Positions 35,931 through 47,905 of a stretch of 64,000 bases of DNA are shown here, piece after piece. Source of the stretch: Sphingomonas sp. ERG5. Lineage in GTDB: Bacteria; Pseudomonadota; Alphaproteobacteria; Sphingomonadales; Sphingomonadaceae. Numbering within the stretch: position 1 is the first letter of the stretch; the number at the start of each line of letters is the position of its first letter. The stretch is taken from the NCBI RefSeq assembly GCF_000803065.1, contig NZ_JSXI01000013.1, positions 1 through 64,000 on the forward strand. The letters are read 5' to 3'. The notes under the pieces were generated by a model. It was not told where the DNA came from. It worked only from the letters and a program-made list of their open reading frames with translations, and ran no database searches. Position numbers and translations under genes: made by a program.

Positions 35931-36812
35931 TTACTTGAGCGCTTCGGCGCCGGAAATGATTTCCACCAGTTCGGTCGTGATCGCGGCCTGGCGGGTGCGG
36001 TTATACTGGATCGTAAGGCGATTGATCATGTCGCCGGCATTGCGCGTGGCATTGTCCATCGCGGTCATGCGGCTGCCCTGTTCCGACGCGGCGTTTTCGA
36101 GCAACGCGCCGAACACCTGAATCGCGACGTTGCGCGGCAGCAGGTCGGCAAGGATCGATTCCTCGTCCGGCTCATAGGTCACCGCCGCACCGCCATCGTC
36201 GACCGGCGCCGCATTGGCGTCAATCGCGACCGGGATGATCTGGCGACCGATGGCTTCCTGCACCAGCGCCGACTGGAACTTGGCGTAGAACAGGTGGGCG
36301 ATGTCGAATTCGCCCGCCTCGAAGCGCGCGATCACGTCATCGGCCACGGCGCGTGCATCGGAAAAGGCAACATATTTGATCTGGCCCTGCTCGTGATCGT
36401 GCAGGATCATCGTCGGATAGAAGCGGCGCAGCACGCGGCCCTTCTTGCCGGCGAGGTAGAATTTCACCGTCTTGCCCTGCGCGATCAGTTCCTCGGCCTT
36501 GCGGCGCGCGGCGCGGACGATGTTCGAATTGAACGCGCCCGCCAGACCCCGTTCGGAGGTTGCGACGATCAGCAGGTGAACCTGATCCTTGCCAGTGCCG
36601 GCGAGCAGCCTGGGCGAGGATTCACTCACGCTGACTTTCGACGCCAGGCTGGCCATCACGCGCTCCAGCCGTTCGGCATAGGGGCGTGCGGCAACCGCCG
36701 CTTCTTGCGCACGGCGCAGTTTCGCGGCGGCGACCATCTTCATCGCCTTGGTGATCTTCTGCGTCGACTTCACTGAGTCGATGCGGATCTTGAGAGCTTT
36801 AAGGCTTGCCAT
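35931..36812 (-). CDS. atpG: F1F0 ATP synthase subunit gamma
   Basis: The 293-residue gamma subunit, the rotating shaft of F1. The N-terminal helix ([20 protein letters not shown]) and the C-terminal helix ([20 protein letters not shown]) form the shaft. The start abuts the stop of the inserted LysE-type gene (36813), so translation of the two is probably coupled. Normally atpA directly precedes atpG; here a transporter gene separates them. Confidence 0.95.
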   Translation of the reverse strand: MASLKALKIRIDSVKSTQKITKAMKMVAAAKLRRAQEAAVAARPYAERLERVMASLASKVSVSESSPRLLAGTGKDQVHLLIVATSERGLAGAFNSNIVRAARRKAEELIAQGKTVKFYLAGKKGRVLRRFYPTMILHDHEQGQIKYVAFSDARAVADDVIARFEAGEFDIAHLFYAKFQSALVQEAIGRQIIPVAIDANAAPVDDGGAAVTYEPDEESILADLLPRNVAIQVFGALLENAASEQGSRMTAMDNATRNAGDMINRLTIQYNRTRQAAITTELVEIISGAEALK

Positions 36813-37436
36813 TTATGCGTTCCGAGCAAGGGCCAGACGACCCGCGAGACCAAGAAATGCGGCGCCGATCACGCCTTCGAACCAGCGCATCACGCTGCTC
36901 TGCTTCACTGCCCGGCCGGCGCGCGCGGCAACCAGCGTGACGCCGGTCAGCCAGATCGAGCCGAGGACATAGGGCACCGCGATCAGCAACATCCCGCGCA
37001 CCGGCGCGTCAGGGCCGGTGCCGACGAACTGCGGCAGGATCGCGAGGAAGAATAAAGCGACCTTGGGATTGAGCGCGGTGCTGAGGAAGCCCTGACGGAA
37101 CGGCTTGCCCATCGCCGGCGCGATGGCCGTTGCCGCGATCGGGGCGGGCTTGAACGCACCGGTCAGCATACGGATGCCGAGCCAGGCGAGGTAGACCGCA
37201 CCCGCGATCTTGACGGCCATGAACAGCGCCGGGAAGGCGGTGAGCACGCTCAGGAAACCGAAGCCGCACAGCGCCATGTACCACAGGCCGCCGAGCGCGA
37301 TGCCGGCCATCGTCGCAAGCCCCGCACGAACGCCGCCGCGTGCCGACTGGCCCGCGACGATCATCATGTCCGGTCCCGGCGTCAGCACGAGGCCGATCGA
37401 CAGGAGCGTCCAGGCAAGGAGCGAATGGTCGGCCAT
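36813..37436 (-). CDS. LysE-family exporter inserted in the atp operon
   Basis: A 207-residue inner-membrane amino-acid exporter of the LysE/RhtB family, with about six helices and the early motif VLTPGPDMMIVAGQSARGG plus PFRQGFLSTALNPKVALFFL. The exported compound is unknown (lysine, homoserine or other amino acids in the family). It lies between atpA (10-bp gap) and atpG (abutting) on the same strand, so it is transcribed with ATP synthase. This order departs from the usual atpHAGDC arrangement. Confidence 0.92.
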   Translation of the reverse strand: MADHSLLAWTLLSIGLVLTPGPDMMIVAGQSARGGVRAGLATMAGIALGGLWYMALCGFGFLSVLTAFPALFMAVKIAGAVYLAWLGIRMLTGAFKPAPIAATAIAPAMGKPFRQGFLSTALNPKVALFFLAILPQFVGTGPDAPVRGMLLIAVPYVLGSIWLTGVTLVAARAGRAVKQSSVMRWFEGVIGAAFLGLAGRLALARNA

Positions 37437-37446
37437 CGACTCTGTC

Positions 37447-39545
<2,099 letters not shown>

Positions 39546-39662
39546 GGAGTCGAATTCCTCGTTGGAACGGGTTTCAGGCCATATGAAAAGAGGGCCGGAA
39601 TCGGCCCCCCATATGGGTCGCCGCGCGGTTAGCATTGGGTTCCCGCAGATGCAAGTTCGACC

Positions 39663-40160
39663 TTAACTGCATAACGGCTTGCCGCTTGTTGCCGCGACCG
39701 ATCGTCCGGCCACCAAGTCACGCGCGATCTTGTCTGCGCGCCTGATTGTCTCCGGATCATCGAGTGACCCGGCCATCATCGCATCTTCGAAAGTCTTGGC
39801 TTCGCCGGGCGTGCAGAGAATCACTTCGGGCGGCTTGCTGACAGCGGCATGATAATATGTCGTCACCCATTTATTGTCGTCGCCTTCCGACCAGCTTCGT
39901 CCCGTGGTCCAGATCGGATCGCGCGCAGTATCGGATTCCGACGCCTTCTTGCCGGCAATCGCCTTTTCGAACGATGCCCAGCACGCCGGCTTGCCCTTTG
40001 CTCCACCGCGCCGCTCGCACAGGCAGGCCCGTTCCGCCTTTGCCGTCAGTGCGGCGATCTCGCTGTCCGATGTCCGTGTATTGATGCCGCAGCTGCTCAT
40101 CAGAACCGCGAACGGCAGCGTCAGGCCAATCTTCGCGATCATGGCGCGCCGAATATGCAT
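39663..40160 (-). CDS. Predicted lipoprotein, function unknown
   Basis: 165 residues. The signal peptide has lipobox LMSSC after MHIRRAMIAKIGLTLPFAV. The mature part has paired cysteines (ACLCERR, PACWASF, VILCTPGE) and no known catalytic motif. The ATG at 40160 has GGGGAGG eight bases upstream. It lies between the atp operon and a divergent chemotaxis receptor. I do not recognise the family. Confidence 0.75.
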   Translation of the reverse strand: MHIRRAMIAKIGLTLPFAVLMSSCGINTRTSDSEIAALTAKAERACLCERRGGAKGKPACWASFEKAIAGKKASESDTARDPIWTTGRSWSEGDDNKWVTTYYHAAVSKPPEVILCTPGEAKTFEDAMMAGSLDDPETIRRADKIARDLVAGRSVAATSGKPLCS

Positions 40161-40342
40161 GTCTGGAGCCTCCCCGTTTCTGGCCCGTTTCCGGTGAGCA
40201 TGACAATTGTCCTCCGGGTCATCAAGCGGGCGCGGAGTTGTCCCGGTCGTCGACACCGGGACAGCGAATTGATGCCGCATTTCATCAAAGTGTAACAAAC
40301 TCTTAACCATCTGTTGGTGTCTGGCGGATCATAGGGCGGGGC

Positions 40343-42136
40343 ATGAACCGACCGCATCTCCTCGCCCCGCAGCTCCCATTTTTCCGGCTGTTCTCCGGGC
40401 CCCTTGCGCGCCTGTCCGCCCGGTGGCGGGGGGCATCCGGCAGCATCCGGTCGCAGCTGCGCCGGATCGTCTGGGCGTTGCTGGCGATCCAGGCGCTGTT
40501 GGCGCTGGCGTTGCTCGGGACGACCTTCGGGACGAGCGCCGGGGTGCGCGCGCTGATTCTCGACCGGCTTTATCCGATCAGCGAGTTGCAACGCGTCAAC
40601 AGTTCCTATGCCACGGCGCTGCTTACCGCGCATAAGGTGCAAAGCGGCAATCTATCGGCGGCCGGCGCGATCGGCGCGATCGAGGCGGCACGCGCCGATA
40701 TCCGGACCAGCTGGCAATCCTTTCGCGACCGTCCGCTCGATGCGCGCCATGCCGACAAGATCGCCCGGGTCGAAAGCGCGCGGGTCGGCGCGGATATCGC
40801 CATCGACCGGTTGCTGCGGATGTTGCGTGGCAATCGTCTCGATCAACTCGATTTCTTCGTCAGCGGCGCGCTGTATGCCGCGATCGATCCGATGACGGTC
40901 GAAAGCGATTCGTTGATCACGCAGTTGCGCGAGGACGCGTTGCGTGAGCGCGCCGCGCTCGAACGTGGCTTCGCCCTGGCTTATGTCATTGTCGCACTGG
41001 TCACGATCCTGGCGGCGCTGGTCGCCTTATGGGGTATGCGCATGCTCAAGCGCCGGGTCGAGGCGCCGCTGGCGCAGATCGCGGCCGCCACGCGTGAGAT
41101 CACGCTCGACCGCGATGATACCGAGATCCCCGGCCTCGAGCGTGCCGACGAGATTGGCGAGATCGCCCGCGCGCTCGGTTTCGCGCGCACCCGCTCGGGC
41201 GAGGCGCGCCGGCTGAGCGAAGAATCGCGGCGCAGTGCGGATGCGCTCCACCGGGCGCAGACCGCCGACCATGCCGCTCGCGCCAAACGTGCCGCGCTGC
41301 TCGAGACATTGTTTACGGCCTTTGAGCAGCAGGCGGGGGCAGTGGTCAGCCAGCTTGCCTCGGCCGGCCCCGCCCTGCGCGAAACAGCGGCTCTGTTGTC
41401 GGGCGAGGCGGGGACGACCGAGCATCATGCACTCGCCACCGCCGCGCTCGCCGAACAAAGCGCGACGAGCGCGCGAACGATTGCGCAATCCGGAGCCGCC
41501 CTGGCCGAAGCGATCGAGCATATCAGTGAGGAAGCACAGGAATCGCGGGTCGGGGTCGGCGCGGTGCGGGCGCGGACGATCGCGGGCCGCGAGCATGCCG
41601 AATCGCTTGGTGCGCTGGTCAGCGAGATTGCCGATGTCCTGGATCTGATCGCCGACGTTGCGGGCCAGACCAATTTGCTTGCGCTGAACGCCACGATCGA
41701 AGCCGCGCGCGCCGGTGATGCGGGGCGCGGTTTCGCGGTCGTGGCCGAGGAAGTGAAGGGGCTGGCACGCCAGACCCAGCTTGCCGCCGGCCGGATCGAG
41801 TCGCGCCTCACCGCGGTGCGATCGGCCAGCGATACGGTGCTGGCGACGATCCAGTCAGTCGATGGTCTTGTCGCCGATCTCGATCGTTCGGCGGCGAATG
41901 TCGCGGGCGCGGTCGAACAGCAGCGCGACATGACCCGGCGGATCGCGCTGGCGATCGAGGAAGTCGAGGACGGCACGGCGGATGCGGCCGCCAATATGCA
42001 GATCCTTCGTGAACGGGCCGAGCGTTCGCGGCGCAGCGCGGAGAATGTCTCCGCCACCGCCGAAGGCGTGGCGGGCGGCGTCGAGGCGCTGCGCGGCCAG
42101 ATCAATCGCCTCATCGCCGACGTTCGCGCCGCTTGA
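40343..42136 (+). CDS. Methyl-accepting chemotaxis protein
   Basis: A 597-residue receptor-type signal transducer. Two membrane helices (about 43-64 and 208-232) enclose a periplasmic sensor region of about 145 residues, followed by a HAMP region and a long coiled-coil with the signalling tip QTNLLALNATIEAARAGDAG and AVVAEEVKGLARQTQ. It would bind CheA/CheW and control movement or another output; no che genes are nearby. The ligand is unknown. Confidence 0.92.
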   Translation: MNRPHLLAPQLPFFRLFSGPLARLSARWRGASGSIRSQLRRIVWALLAIQALLALALLGTTFGTSAGVRALILDRLYPISELQRVNSSYATALLTAHKVQSGNLSAAGAIGAIEAARADIRTSWQSFRDRPLDARHADKIARVESARVGADIAIDRLLRMLRGNRLDQLDFFVSGALYAAIDPMTVESDSLITQLREDALRERAALERGFALAYVIVALVTILAALVALWGMRMLKRRVEAPLAQIAAATREITLDRDDTEIPGLERADEIGEIARALGFARTRSGEARRLSEESRRSADALHRAQTADHAARAKRAALLETLFTAFEQQAGAVVSQLASAGPALRETAALLSGEAGTTEHHALATAALAEQSATSARTIAQSGAALAEAIEHISEEAQESRVGVGAVRARTIAGREHAESLGALVSEIADVLDLIADVAGQTNLLALNATIEAARAGDAGRGFAVVAEEVKGLARQTQLAAGRIESRLTAVRSASDTVLATIQSVDGLVADLDRSAANVAGAVEQQRDMTRRIALAIEEVEDGTADAAANMQILRERAERSRRSAENVSATAEGVAGGVEALRGQINRLIADVRAA

Positions 42137-42288
42137 TCTCTGCTTTCGGGGACGCGATGCTTGCCGGCGGAACAGGGCGCGCTTGCTTCGGGACGGTGAG
42201 AGGGCTCTTGTCAAACCGCTGCGGTCGGTGAATCGCCTGTCGGTGCGGGCATGCCGGAATGAATCGGTATCAAGGCGGGAGTTGCGAG

Positions 42289-42966
42289 ATGGCGGGCCGA
42301 ATGGAAAAGATGACCATGTCCGATGGCGCCGAAATCGGCGTCTATCATGCGCATCCCGGTGGCGAACGCCGCGGCGGGCTGGTGCTGGTGCAGGAAATCT
42401 TCGGCGTCACCGATCATATCCGCGACGTGGCGGATGAATATGCCGCCGACGGGTATGAAGTCTTCGCGCCCGCGCTGTTCGACCGCGAGCACCCTGGCTT
42501 CGAGGCCGACTATAGCGGCGATGGTCTTGCGCGCGGTGTCGAGCTGGCGCGTCAGCTTCACCCATTCGACCTGTCGCTCGCCGATGTGCAGACCTGTGTC
42601 GATGCGCTCGCTGCCCGGGGGCCGGTATTCGTGGTCGGTTATTGCTATGGGGGCTCGATCGCCTGGTTCGCCGCGACACGCATGACCAATGTCGCCGCGG
42701 CGTCGGGCTATTATGGCAGCCTGATCCCCGGTGCTGCGGGCGAAGTGCCCAGGGTGCCGGTCATCCTGCATTTCGGCCGATATGACAGCGGCATCCCGAT
42801 GGAGGGCGTCGAGAAGGTCATCGCCGCCGATCATCCCACTGCGACCGTCTATCTTTATGATGCCGGACATGGCTTCAATTCGGACCGGCGCAAGGATTAT
42901 CATGAACCGAGCGCGGATCTGGCCAGGGAACGGACGCTCGAATTGTTCGAGGCGAACGCACGCTGA
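42289..42966 (+). CDS. Dienelactone hydrolase family protein
   Basis: A 225-residue cytoplasmic alpha/beta hydrolase with a cysteine nucleophile. The motif GYCYGG carries Cys119, close to Cys123 of classical dienelactone hydrolase; the acid is in HFGRYDSGIP and the His in YLYDAGHGFNSD. The family opens dienelactones from chlorocatechol breakdown or acts on similar esters; no aromatic pathway genes are adjacent, so the substrate is open. The ATG at 42289 follows GGCGGGAG. The stop overlaps the next start (TGATG). Confidence 0.9.
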   Translation: MAGRMEKMTMSDGAEIGVYHAHPGGERRGGLVLVQEIFGVTDHIRDVADEYAADGYEVFAPALFDREHPGFEADYSGDGLARGVELARQLHPFDLSLADVQTCVDALAARGPVFVVGYCYGGSIAWFAATRMTNVAAASGYYGSLIPGAAGEVPRVPVILHFGRYDSGIPMEGVEKVIAADHPTATVYLYDAGHGFNSDRRKDYHEPSADLARERTLELFEANAR

Positions 42967-43862
42967 TGCGGTTCGTGAGCATCCTGTTGTGGCTGCTGGG
43001 CGGCATGCTGGCGCTCTATCTGCTCGTCATGGGCGCATTCTATATTTTCCAGCGCGCCTTTTATTATCCGGCGCCGGGCGCGGGATTGACGTTGGCGGAC
43101 GGTCCGGGGCCGGGCTTTCAGGATATGTCGCTCACCACCAGCGACGGGCTGGTCCTGCGCGCCTTCTACCATCCCGCCCGGCCTGGCCGGCCGACACTGG
43201 TCTTCTTCCACGGTAATGGCGGCGACCTGACCGGCAGCGAGATGGCGACGCGCGCCTTTGCCGAGCAGGGCTATGGCGTGCTGCTGCCGGAATATCGTGG
43301 GTATGGCGGCAATCCCGGCACCCCGAACGAACAGGATCTCTACCGCGACGGCGCGGCGGGCCTTTACTGGCTGGAGAATAATCGCATGCCGATCGGCGAC
43401 ATCGTGCTGATCGGCAATTCACTCGGATCGGGCATCGCCACCGAACTGGCGAAGCGGAAAAAGGTCGGCGGCCTGATCCTGGTATCGGGTTTCGTCAGCC
43501 TGCCGCACGTCGTCGCGCAACATTATCCCTATATCCCGACCTTCCTGGTCCGCGACCGTTACGACAATCGCGCGAAGATCGGCCGGGTCAGCGCACCGAT
43601 CCTGCTTTATCACGGTACCGCCGACACCGTGGTGCCGGTCAGCAACAGCCGCGTGCTTAAAAAGGCGCAGCCGGCCGCGACTTTCGCGCTCGAACGTGGT
43701 GCGGGTCATGACCTGATGTTTTCGCCGGTGGCGACGCGGCGGATATCCGCCTGGCTGCGCGACACCTTCCCGGTACCGCCCCCATCGCCGCCCGGGCCAC
43801 CACCGCCCGATCCGGGTACATCGCTTGACCGCCACGACGGATCGGTGTCGAACGCTCCATAG
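42966..43862 (+). CDS. Membrane-anchored alpha/beta hydrolase
   Basis: A 298-residue hydrolase with an N-terminal membrane helix (LLWLLGGMLALYLLVMGAFY), then the fold: oxyanion FHGNGGDL, nucleophile elbow IGNSLGSG (Ser near 145), Asp in YHGTADTVVP and His in GAGHDLM. It resembles the BEM46/YhhT-like group. A proline-rich tail (PPPSPPGPPPPDPG) follows. Its start overlaps the stop of the dienelactone hydrolase gene by one base, indicating co-expression. The substrate is unknown. Confidence 0.87.
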   Translation: MRFVSILLWLLGGMLALYLLVMGAFYIFQRAFYYPAPGAGLTLADGPGPGFQDMSLTTSDGLVLRAFYHPARPGRPTLVFFHGNGGDLTGSEMATRAFAEQGYGVLLPEYRGYGGNPGTPNEQDLYRDGAAGLYWLENNRMPIGDIVLIGNSLGSGIATELAKRKKVGGLILVSGFVSLPHVVAQHYPYIPTFLVRDRYDNRAKIGRVSAPILLYHGTADTVVPVSNSRVLKKAQPAATFALERGAGHDLMFSPVATRRISAWLRDTFPVPPPSPPGPPPPDPGTSLDRHDGSVSNAP

Positions 43863-43884
43863 CAATAGCGCGGAGCGTGGGGCG

Positions 43885-44763
43885 ATGGACGTCGAACTGG
43901 CCGAAGAGCGAGTGCTGGTCGTTCGCGACCGCTTCTCGATGGACCATGCCGAAGGCCGCGCCTGGACCAAGCGGGTCGAAGCGTTCGGCACGATGGCGAA
44001 GCTGACCGGTTTCCTGTCGCGGCCGCGCGACGAGGAATTCGAGGTCGTCTATCGCGAGCGGCGGCTGCAGCCCTTCTGGCGCATCGCCTGCACCGCGCTG
44101 CATGTCTATGAACGCAACCGCGGTTATCGCGTGACGGTGGCGCCCAATGTCCAGGAAGTGATGCTGGAGGGGACCGTACGCCCTGTCACCGATGGCGGCT
44201 TCGCCATTTCCGGGGTCGAGCATTGCCGCGACGAGGCCGAACGGGAATATCTGTTCGATGCGATCCGCGGCACGCCGGATACCGCGCTGGCGGCGCATCT
44301 CAAGCATGAAGCGGATGTGTCGGATGCCGCGGCACTGGCGGCGGTGGCCCTGACCGGCACCGTGGTCGTGCCGCCCGAAGCCAAGGCGTCGATGCTGGTG
44401 CGCGACGTGCTGGCCGGGGCGATCGTGCGGATCGAGGCCGACCGCGTGCTGGAGGAGAAGCTCTCGCTTCACCTGATCGATCTCTATTACCGCCCGGTCT
44501 ATGCCTTTCGTTATCGCTGGCAGGGCAAGGAAGCGGTGGTCGAATTCGATGGCGTGACGGGAGACACCCGCATTGGCGGTTCGACCTTCGAACAGCATGT
44601 CGGCAAGCTGGTCGACGCCGAATTCCTGATCAATGCCGGGGTCGAGGCGGCGGGGCTGTTCATCCCGGGCGTGCGCCTGGCCGAAATCGTCATCAGCCGG
44701 TCGCTCAACGCCAAGCGCGATGGCGTCCAACCGGGCGCCGGCAGCCCGCGCGCGAAACCTTAA
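43885..44763 (+). CDS. Conserved-looking protein of unknown function
   Basis: 292 residues, with no signal peptide and no membrane segment strong enough to call. The N-terminal half has many charged residues (ERVLVVRDRFSMDHAEGRAW; VYRERRLQPFWRI); a middle part has YRPVYAFRYRWQGKEAVVEF, a beta-rich pattern. I do not recognise the family. The ATG at 43885 is preceded by GCGGAGCG. It lies 22 bp after the hydrolase pair and may share its transcript. Coding potential is good, so it is a real gene. Confidence 0.8.
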   Translation: MDVELAEERVLVVRDRFSMDHAEGRAWTKRVEAFGTMAKLTGFLSRPRDEEFEVVYRERRLQPFWRIACTALHVYERNRGYRVTVAPNVQEVMLEGTVRPVTDGGFAISGVEHCRDEAEREYLFDAIRGTPDTALAAHLKHEADVSDAAALAAVALTGTVVVPPEAKASMLVRDVLAGAIVRIEADRVLEEKLSLHLIDLYYRPVYAFRYRWQGKEAVVEFDGVTGDTRIGGSTFEQHVGKLVDAEFLINAGVEAAGLFIPGVRLAEIVISRSLNAKRDGVQPGAGSPRAKP

Positions 44764-44812
44764 CCCTCGACTCATCCCCTTATATCTTGTCCCCTTATCT
44801 GGAGAATGAAGG

Positions 44813-45976
44813 ATGCTCAGGACTTTGGGCGTGGCCATGGCATTGACGGTCGTATCCGCATCTCCTGCCGCGGCGCGCGCCGATCACGCCGCGCTCGATA
44901 CGCTGGTCAGGGCGGGCATGGCGGAGACCGGCACCAAGGGTATCGCGATCGCAACGATCGATCATGGCAGGATCGTCTCGGTCGACAGCTGGGGCGTGCG
45001 CAATGCCAAGGGCGACCCACTGACGCCCGACACGGTCATGTACGGCGCCTCGCTGACCAAGGCGGTGTTCGGTTATTTCGTCATGCAGCTCGCCGATGAG
45101 GGGCGGATCGATCTCGACCGCTCGATCGGCGAGTATCTGCCCAAACCGCTGCCCGATTATACGGGTCCCGGAATCGAGAACAAATATGCGCGGTGGAGTG
45201 ATCTTGCCGGTGATGAGCGCTGGCGCAAGCTCACCCCGCGCCTTCTGCTCAACCATGCCTCGGGCTTTGCCAATTTCGGCTTTCTGGAACCCGACGGCAA
45301 GCTGCGTTTCCATTTCGATCCCGGCACGCGCTACTCCTATTCCGGGGAGGGACTTATCCTGCTGCAATTCGTGCTTGAGCAGGGGCTCGGCATGGACATT
45401 GGCGTGGAGATGCAGAAACGCGTGTTCGACAAGGTCGGCGCGGCCAGGACCGGCATGATGTGGCGGCCCGATTTCGCGACCAATCTTGCCGATGGCTGGA
45501 CCGCGGACGGCAAGGTCGAGCCGCATGACGAACGCAGCAAACCACGTGCGGCGGGATCGATGGACACGACCATCGCCGACCTGGCGAAGATCGTTGCCGC
45601 CTATGTCCGGGGCGACGGATTGAAACCCGCGTCGCGCGCCGAACTTGCCCGTCCGCAATTGCCGATCACCACGCGCAGCCAGTTCCCGAACCTGCAACCC
45701 GATTTGCCCGTTGCCGAACGCCATCCCGGACTCTCGGCCGGGCTCGGCGTCGTCACGTTTCAGGGGCCGCAAGGACCGGGCTTCTTCAAAACGGGGCACA
45801 ATGACAGCACCGGCAATATCTGGGTGTGCATCGAGGCAAAACAGCGTTGTGTCGTCATCCTGTCCAACGATGTCCGCGCGGAGGCGCTATTCCCAAGGCT
45901 GGTCAAGGCGCTGCTCGGTGACACCGGCACGCCCTGGGCGTGGGAATATGGCGATCTGCCCTGGACCAAGCCGTAG
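44813..45976 (+). CDS. Beta-lactamase-fold serine hydrolase
   Basis: A 387-residue exported class C beta-lactamase/esterase-family protein. A signal peptide (MLRTLGVAMALTVVSASPAA) is followed by the catalytic SLTK tetrad (Ser80, Lys83), a Tyr in RYSYSGEGLILL, and a C-terminal motif near FFKTGHNDSTGN that replaces the usual KTG. Members act as D-amino-peptidases, esterases or lactamases; this cannot be decided here. It is preceded by GGAGAATGAAGG. Confidence 0.88.
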   Translation: MLRTLGVAMALTVVSASPAAARADHAALDTLVRAGMAETGTKGIAIATIDHGRIVSVDSWGVRNAKGDPLTPDTVMYGASLTKAVFGYFVMQLADEGRIDLDRSIGEYLPKPLPDYTGPGIENKYARWSDLAGDERWRKLTPRLLLNHASGFANFGFLEPDGKLRFHFDPGTRYSYSGEGLILLQFVLEQGLGMDIGVEMQKRVFDKVGAARTGMMWRPDFATNLADGWTADGKVEPHDERSKPRAAGSMDTTIADLAKIVAAYVRGDGLKPASRAELARPQLPITTRSQFPNLQPDLPVAERHPGLSAGLGVVTFQGPQGPGFFKTGHNDSTGNIWVCIEAKQRCVVILSNDVRAEALFPRLVKALLGDTGTPWAWEYGDLPWTKP

Positions 45977-46127
45977 CCGCTCAGGGGCCGGGCCGGAACA
46001 ATCGGGCATCGATCCGGCGAACACATTGACCCTGTCTCGGTCCGGCGTTAAATGAATAGTGATAACTATAATTTATGACTGAGTCCGGATGATATGACGC
46101 ACCGGCATCGGCAAGCGAAGGGGAGAG

Positions 46128-47381
46128 ATGGTGATGGTGCGGTTCCTTGCGGCGCTGGCGGTCCTGTTCGCAGTCCTGGCGACTCCGGCCATGGCGAAAC
46201 CCGCCGGCGACGAAACGCTGATCGTGATTTCGATCGATGGCTTCCGCGCCGACTATCTCGAGCGCGGCCTGTCGCCGACGCTCGCGAAACTCGCCCGGGA
46301 TGGTGTGCGATCGGTCGGCATGCGTCCGGCCTTTCCGTCGGTCACCTTGCCCAATCATGTGACGCTGATGACGGGCAAAACCCCTGATCATCACGGCGTG
46401 ATCGACAATCTGATGATGGATCCCGCCATTCCCGGCTGGTTCGGCGGACTCGATCCCAAGGTCGCCGAGGATCCGCGCTGGTGGCAGGGCGCCAAGCCGC
46501 TGTGGATCACGGCCGAGGAACAGGGCGTGCGCAGCGCGGACATGTATTGGCCGGGCGCACAGGTTCCGTTTGCCGGTAAATTGCCCAGCATGGGCCGCGC
46601 ACCGGGAGATCTTTCGGCCGATGCGGAGGTCGATGCCGTGCTGCAATGGCTCGACCGGCCGCCAGGGTCGCGCCCGCGCTTCGTCACGCTCTACTTTCCC
46701 GCGGTCGATGACGCCGGACATGCGTTCGGGCCGGACTCGAAGGAAGTGAATGCCGCGATCGTCCAGGTCGATGCCGCTTTGGCCAGGTTGGTTGCGGGGC
46801 TCGAGCAGCGCGGCCGCCGGGCATCGACCAACCTCGTCCTGATGGCCGATCACGGCATGGTCGAAATCCCCGCCGGGCAGCAAATCCTGATCGACGATTT
46901 CATCGATACGTCGAAACTCGTGGTGACGACCGCGGGCGCCTATATCGGGGTCAATCCGCTACCTGGCCATGAAGCCGAGGTGGAGGCGGTAATGCTGAAG
47001 CCGCGCGACCATCTGACGTGCTGGCGCAAGGGTCAGATTCCGGCACATCTCGCTTATGGCAAGCATCCGCGCGTTCCGGCGATCTTCTGCCTGGCGGAGT
47101 CCGGCTGGGTGGTGCTGACCAAGCCGATCGCGGCCTATATGACGTCGCATTATGCCAGCGGCTTTCATGGCAATCACGGTTATGATCCGGTGGACCCGAC
47201 AATGGCTGCCCTGTTCGTCGCCAACGGTCCGGCGTTCCGGCACGGCCTGATGATTCCCGCATTCGACAATATCAATGTCTATCCCATGCTCGCGCGCGTG
47301 CTGGGCGTGAAGGGAGAGCCGGGCGACGGCACGCTGGCACTTGCGCGCAAGATCATGGTGCCCGCAGGGCAGCGCAGATGA
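46128..47381 (+). CDS. Nucleotide pyrophosphatase/phosphodiesterase (NPP) family
   Basis: A 417-residue exported metal-dependent enzyme of the alkaline phosphatase superfamily. After the signal peptide (FLAALAVLFAVLATPAMA) come the metal-binding SIDGFRADYL, the nucleophile region PSVTLPNHVTLMTGK (Thr), VDDAGHAFGPDS, LMADHGMVEI and FHGNHGYDP, which supply the His/Asp ligands. It would hydrolyse nucleotide pyrophosphates or phosphodiesters in the periplasm. The start may be 46128 or the Met two codons later. Confidence 0.92.
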   Translation: MVMVRFLAALAVLFAVLATPAMAKPAGDETLIVISIDGFRADYLERGLSPTLAKLARDGVRSVGMRPAFPSVTLPNHVTLMTGKTPDHHGVIDNLMMDPAIPGWFGGLDPKVAEDPRWWQGAKPLWITAEEQGVRSADMYWPGAQVPFAGKLPSMGRAPGDLSADAEVDAVLQWLDRPPGSRPRFVTLYFPAVDDAGHAFGPDSKEVNAAIVQVDAALARLVAGLEQRGRRASTNLVLMADHGMVEIPAGQQILIDDFIDTSKLVVTTAGAYIGVNPLPGHEAEVEAVMLKPRDHLTCWRKGQIPAHLAYGKHPRVPAIFCLAESGWVVLTKPIAAYMTSHYASGFHGNHGYDPVDPTMAALFVANGPAFRHGLMIPAFDNINVYPMLARVLGVKGEPGDGTLALARKIMVPAGQRR

Positions 47382-47905
47382 TCGGAGCGGCCAGCGAGAG
47401 GCGCAGGCCCTTGCAGGCTCCGACCATGATCGTGCGAGGCATCGTCAACGATCCCCTGAAAGTGACCTGCCCGACCGAAGGCGCCATCGCCGGTGTTGGC
47501 CTCGACGCGTCATGAACGGGGCAGGCGTCATGGGCGCGGCGGTTTCGATTCAATGCCGGTCCGGAACATGGGACTGTGACGCCGGGCGGACCATAGGTCC
47601 TGCCCGGAATGCTCTTTCTTATTGTCGGTAAATGCTGGACCGTTCACCGCTGCCGCGCCGGTGAAAACGGTTCCTGTTATTCACCTGTTATCGTCCTGTT
47701 ATTGAATAACAGGTGAATTGCCGTTAAAGCATTGAAAAATATCAAATATTTCCTTCATGAAATCCATCATAACAGGCCGGAAAAAATAAGTGCCCGGTAA
47801 CAGGAGATAACAGGAGAAAAATGGCGCGTTGTCGCTGCTGATCGTCGTCACTTTGACCGCAAGCGGCGGGATGTCGCATCGTCACGAGCGGCCTATATCG
47901 GCATC
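47382..47905. other. Intergenic region holding repeat element 2
   Basis: About 520 bases between the phosphodiesterase and ada. The first 230 bases contain only short open frames (for example a 29-codon one at 47426-47515) without ribosome sites or similarity. The rest is repeat element 2 and about 85 bases upstream of ada. No terminator with a T-run was seen. Confidence 0.6.
47611..47819 (-). repeat. CTGTTAT nested-palindrome element 2
   Basis: Homologue of elements 1 and 3, in reverse orientation. On the minus strand: CTCCTGTTAT and TCCTGTTACC, TTTTTCCG then CTGTTA and TGGATTT (plus coordinates 47760-47785), the central palindrome CCTGTTATTCAATAACAGG (47695-47713), ATAACAGGTG and ATAACAGG half-sites (to 47671), and the tail ATAAGAAAGAGC (47622-47611), identical to that of element 1. 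All half-sites here use the CCTGTT/AACAGG variant. The function is unknown. Confidence 0.8.

Noticed and set aside
47426-47515. 29-codon frame reading MIVRGIVNDPLK in the gap before ada
   Set aside because: No ribosome site, no similarity recognised, and too short to support.
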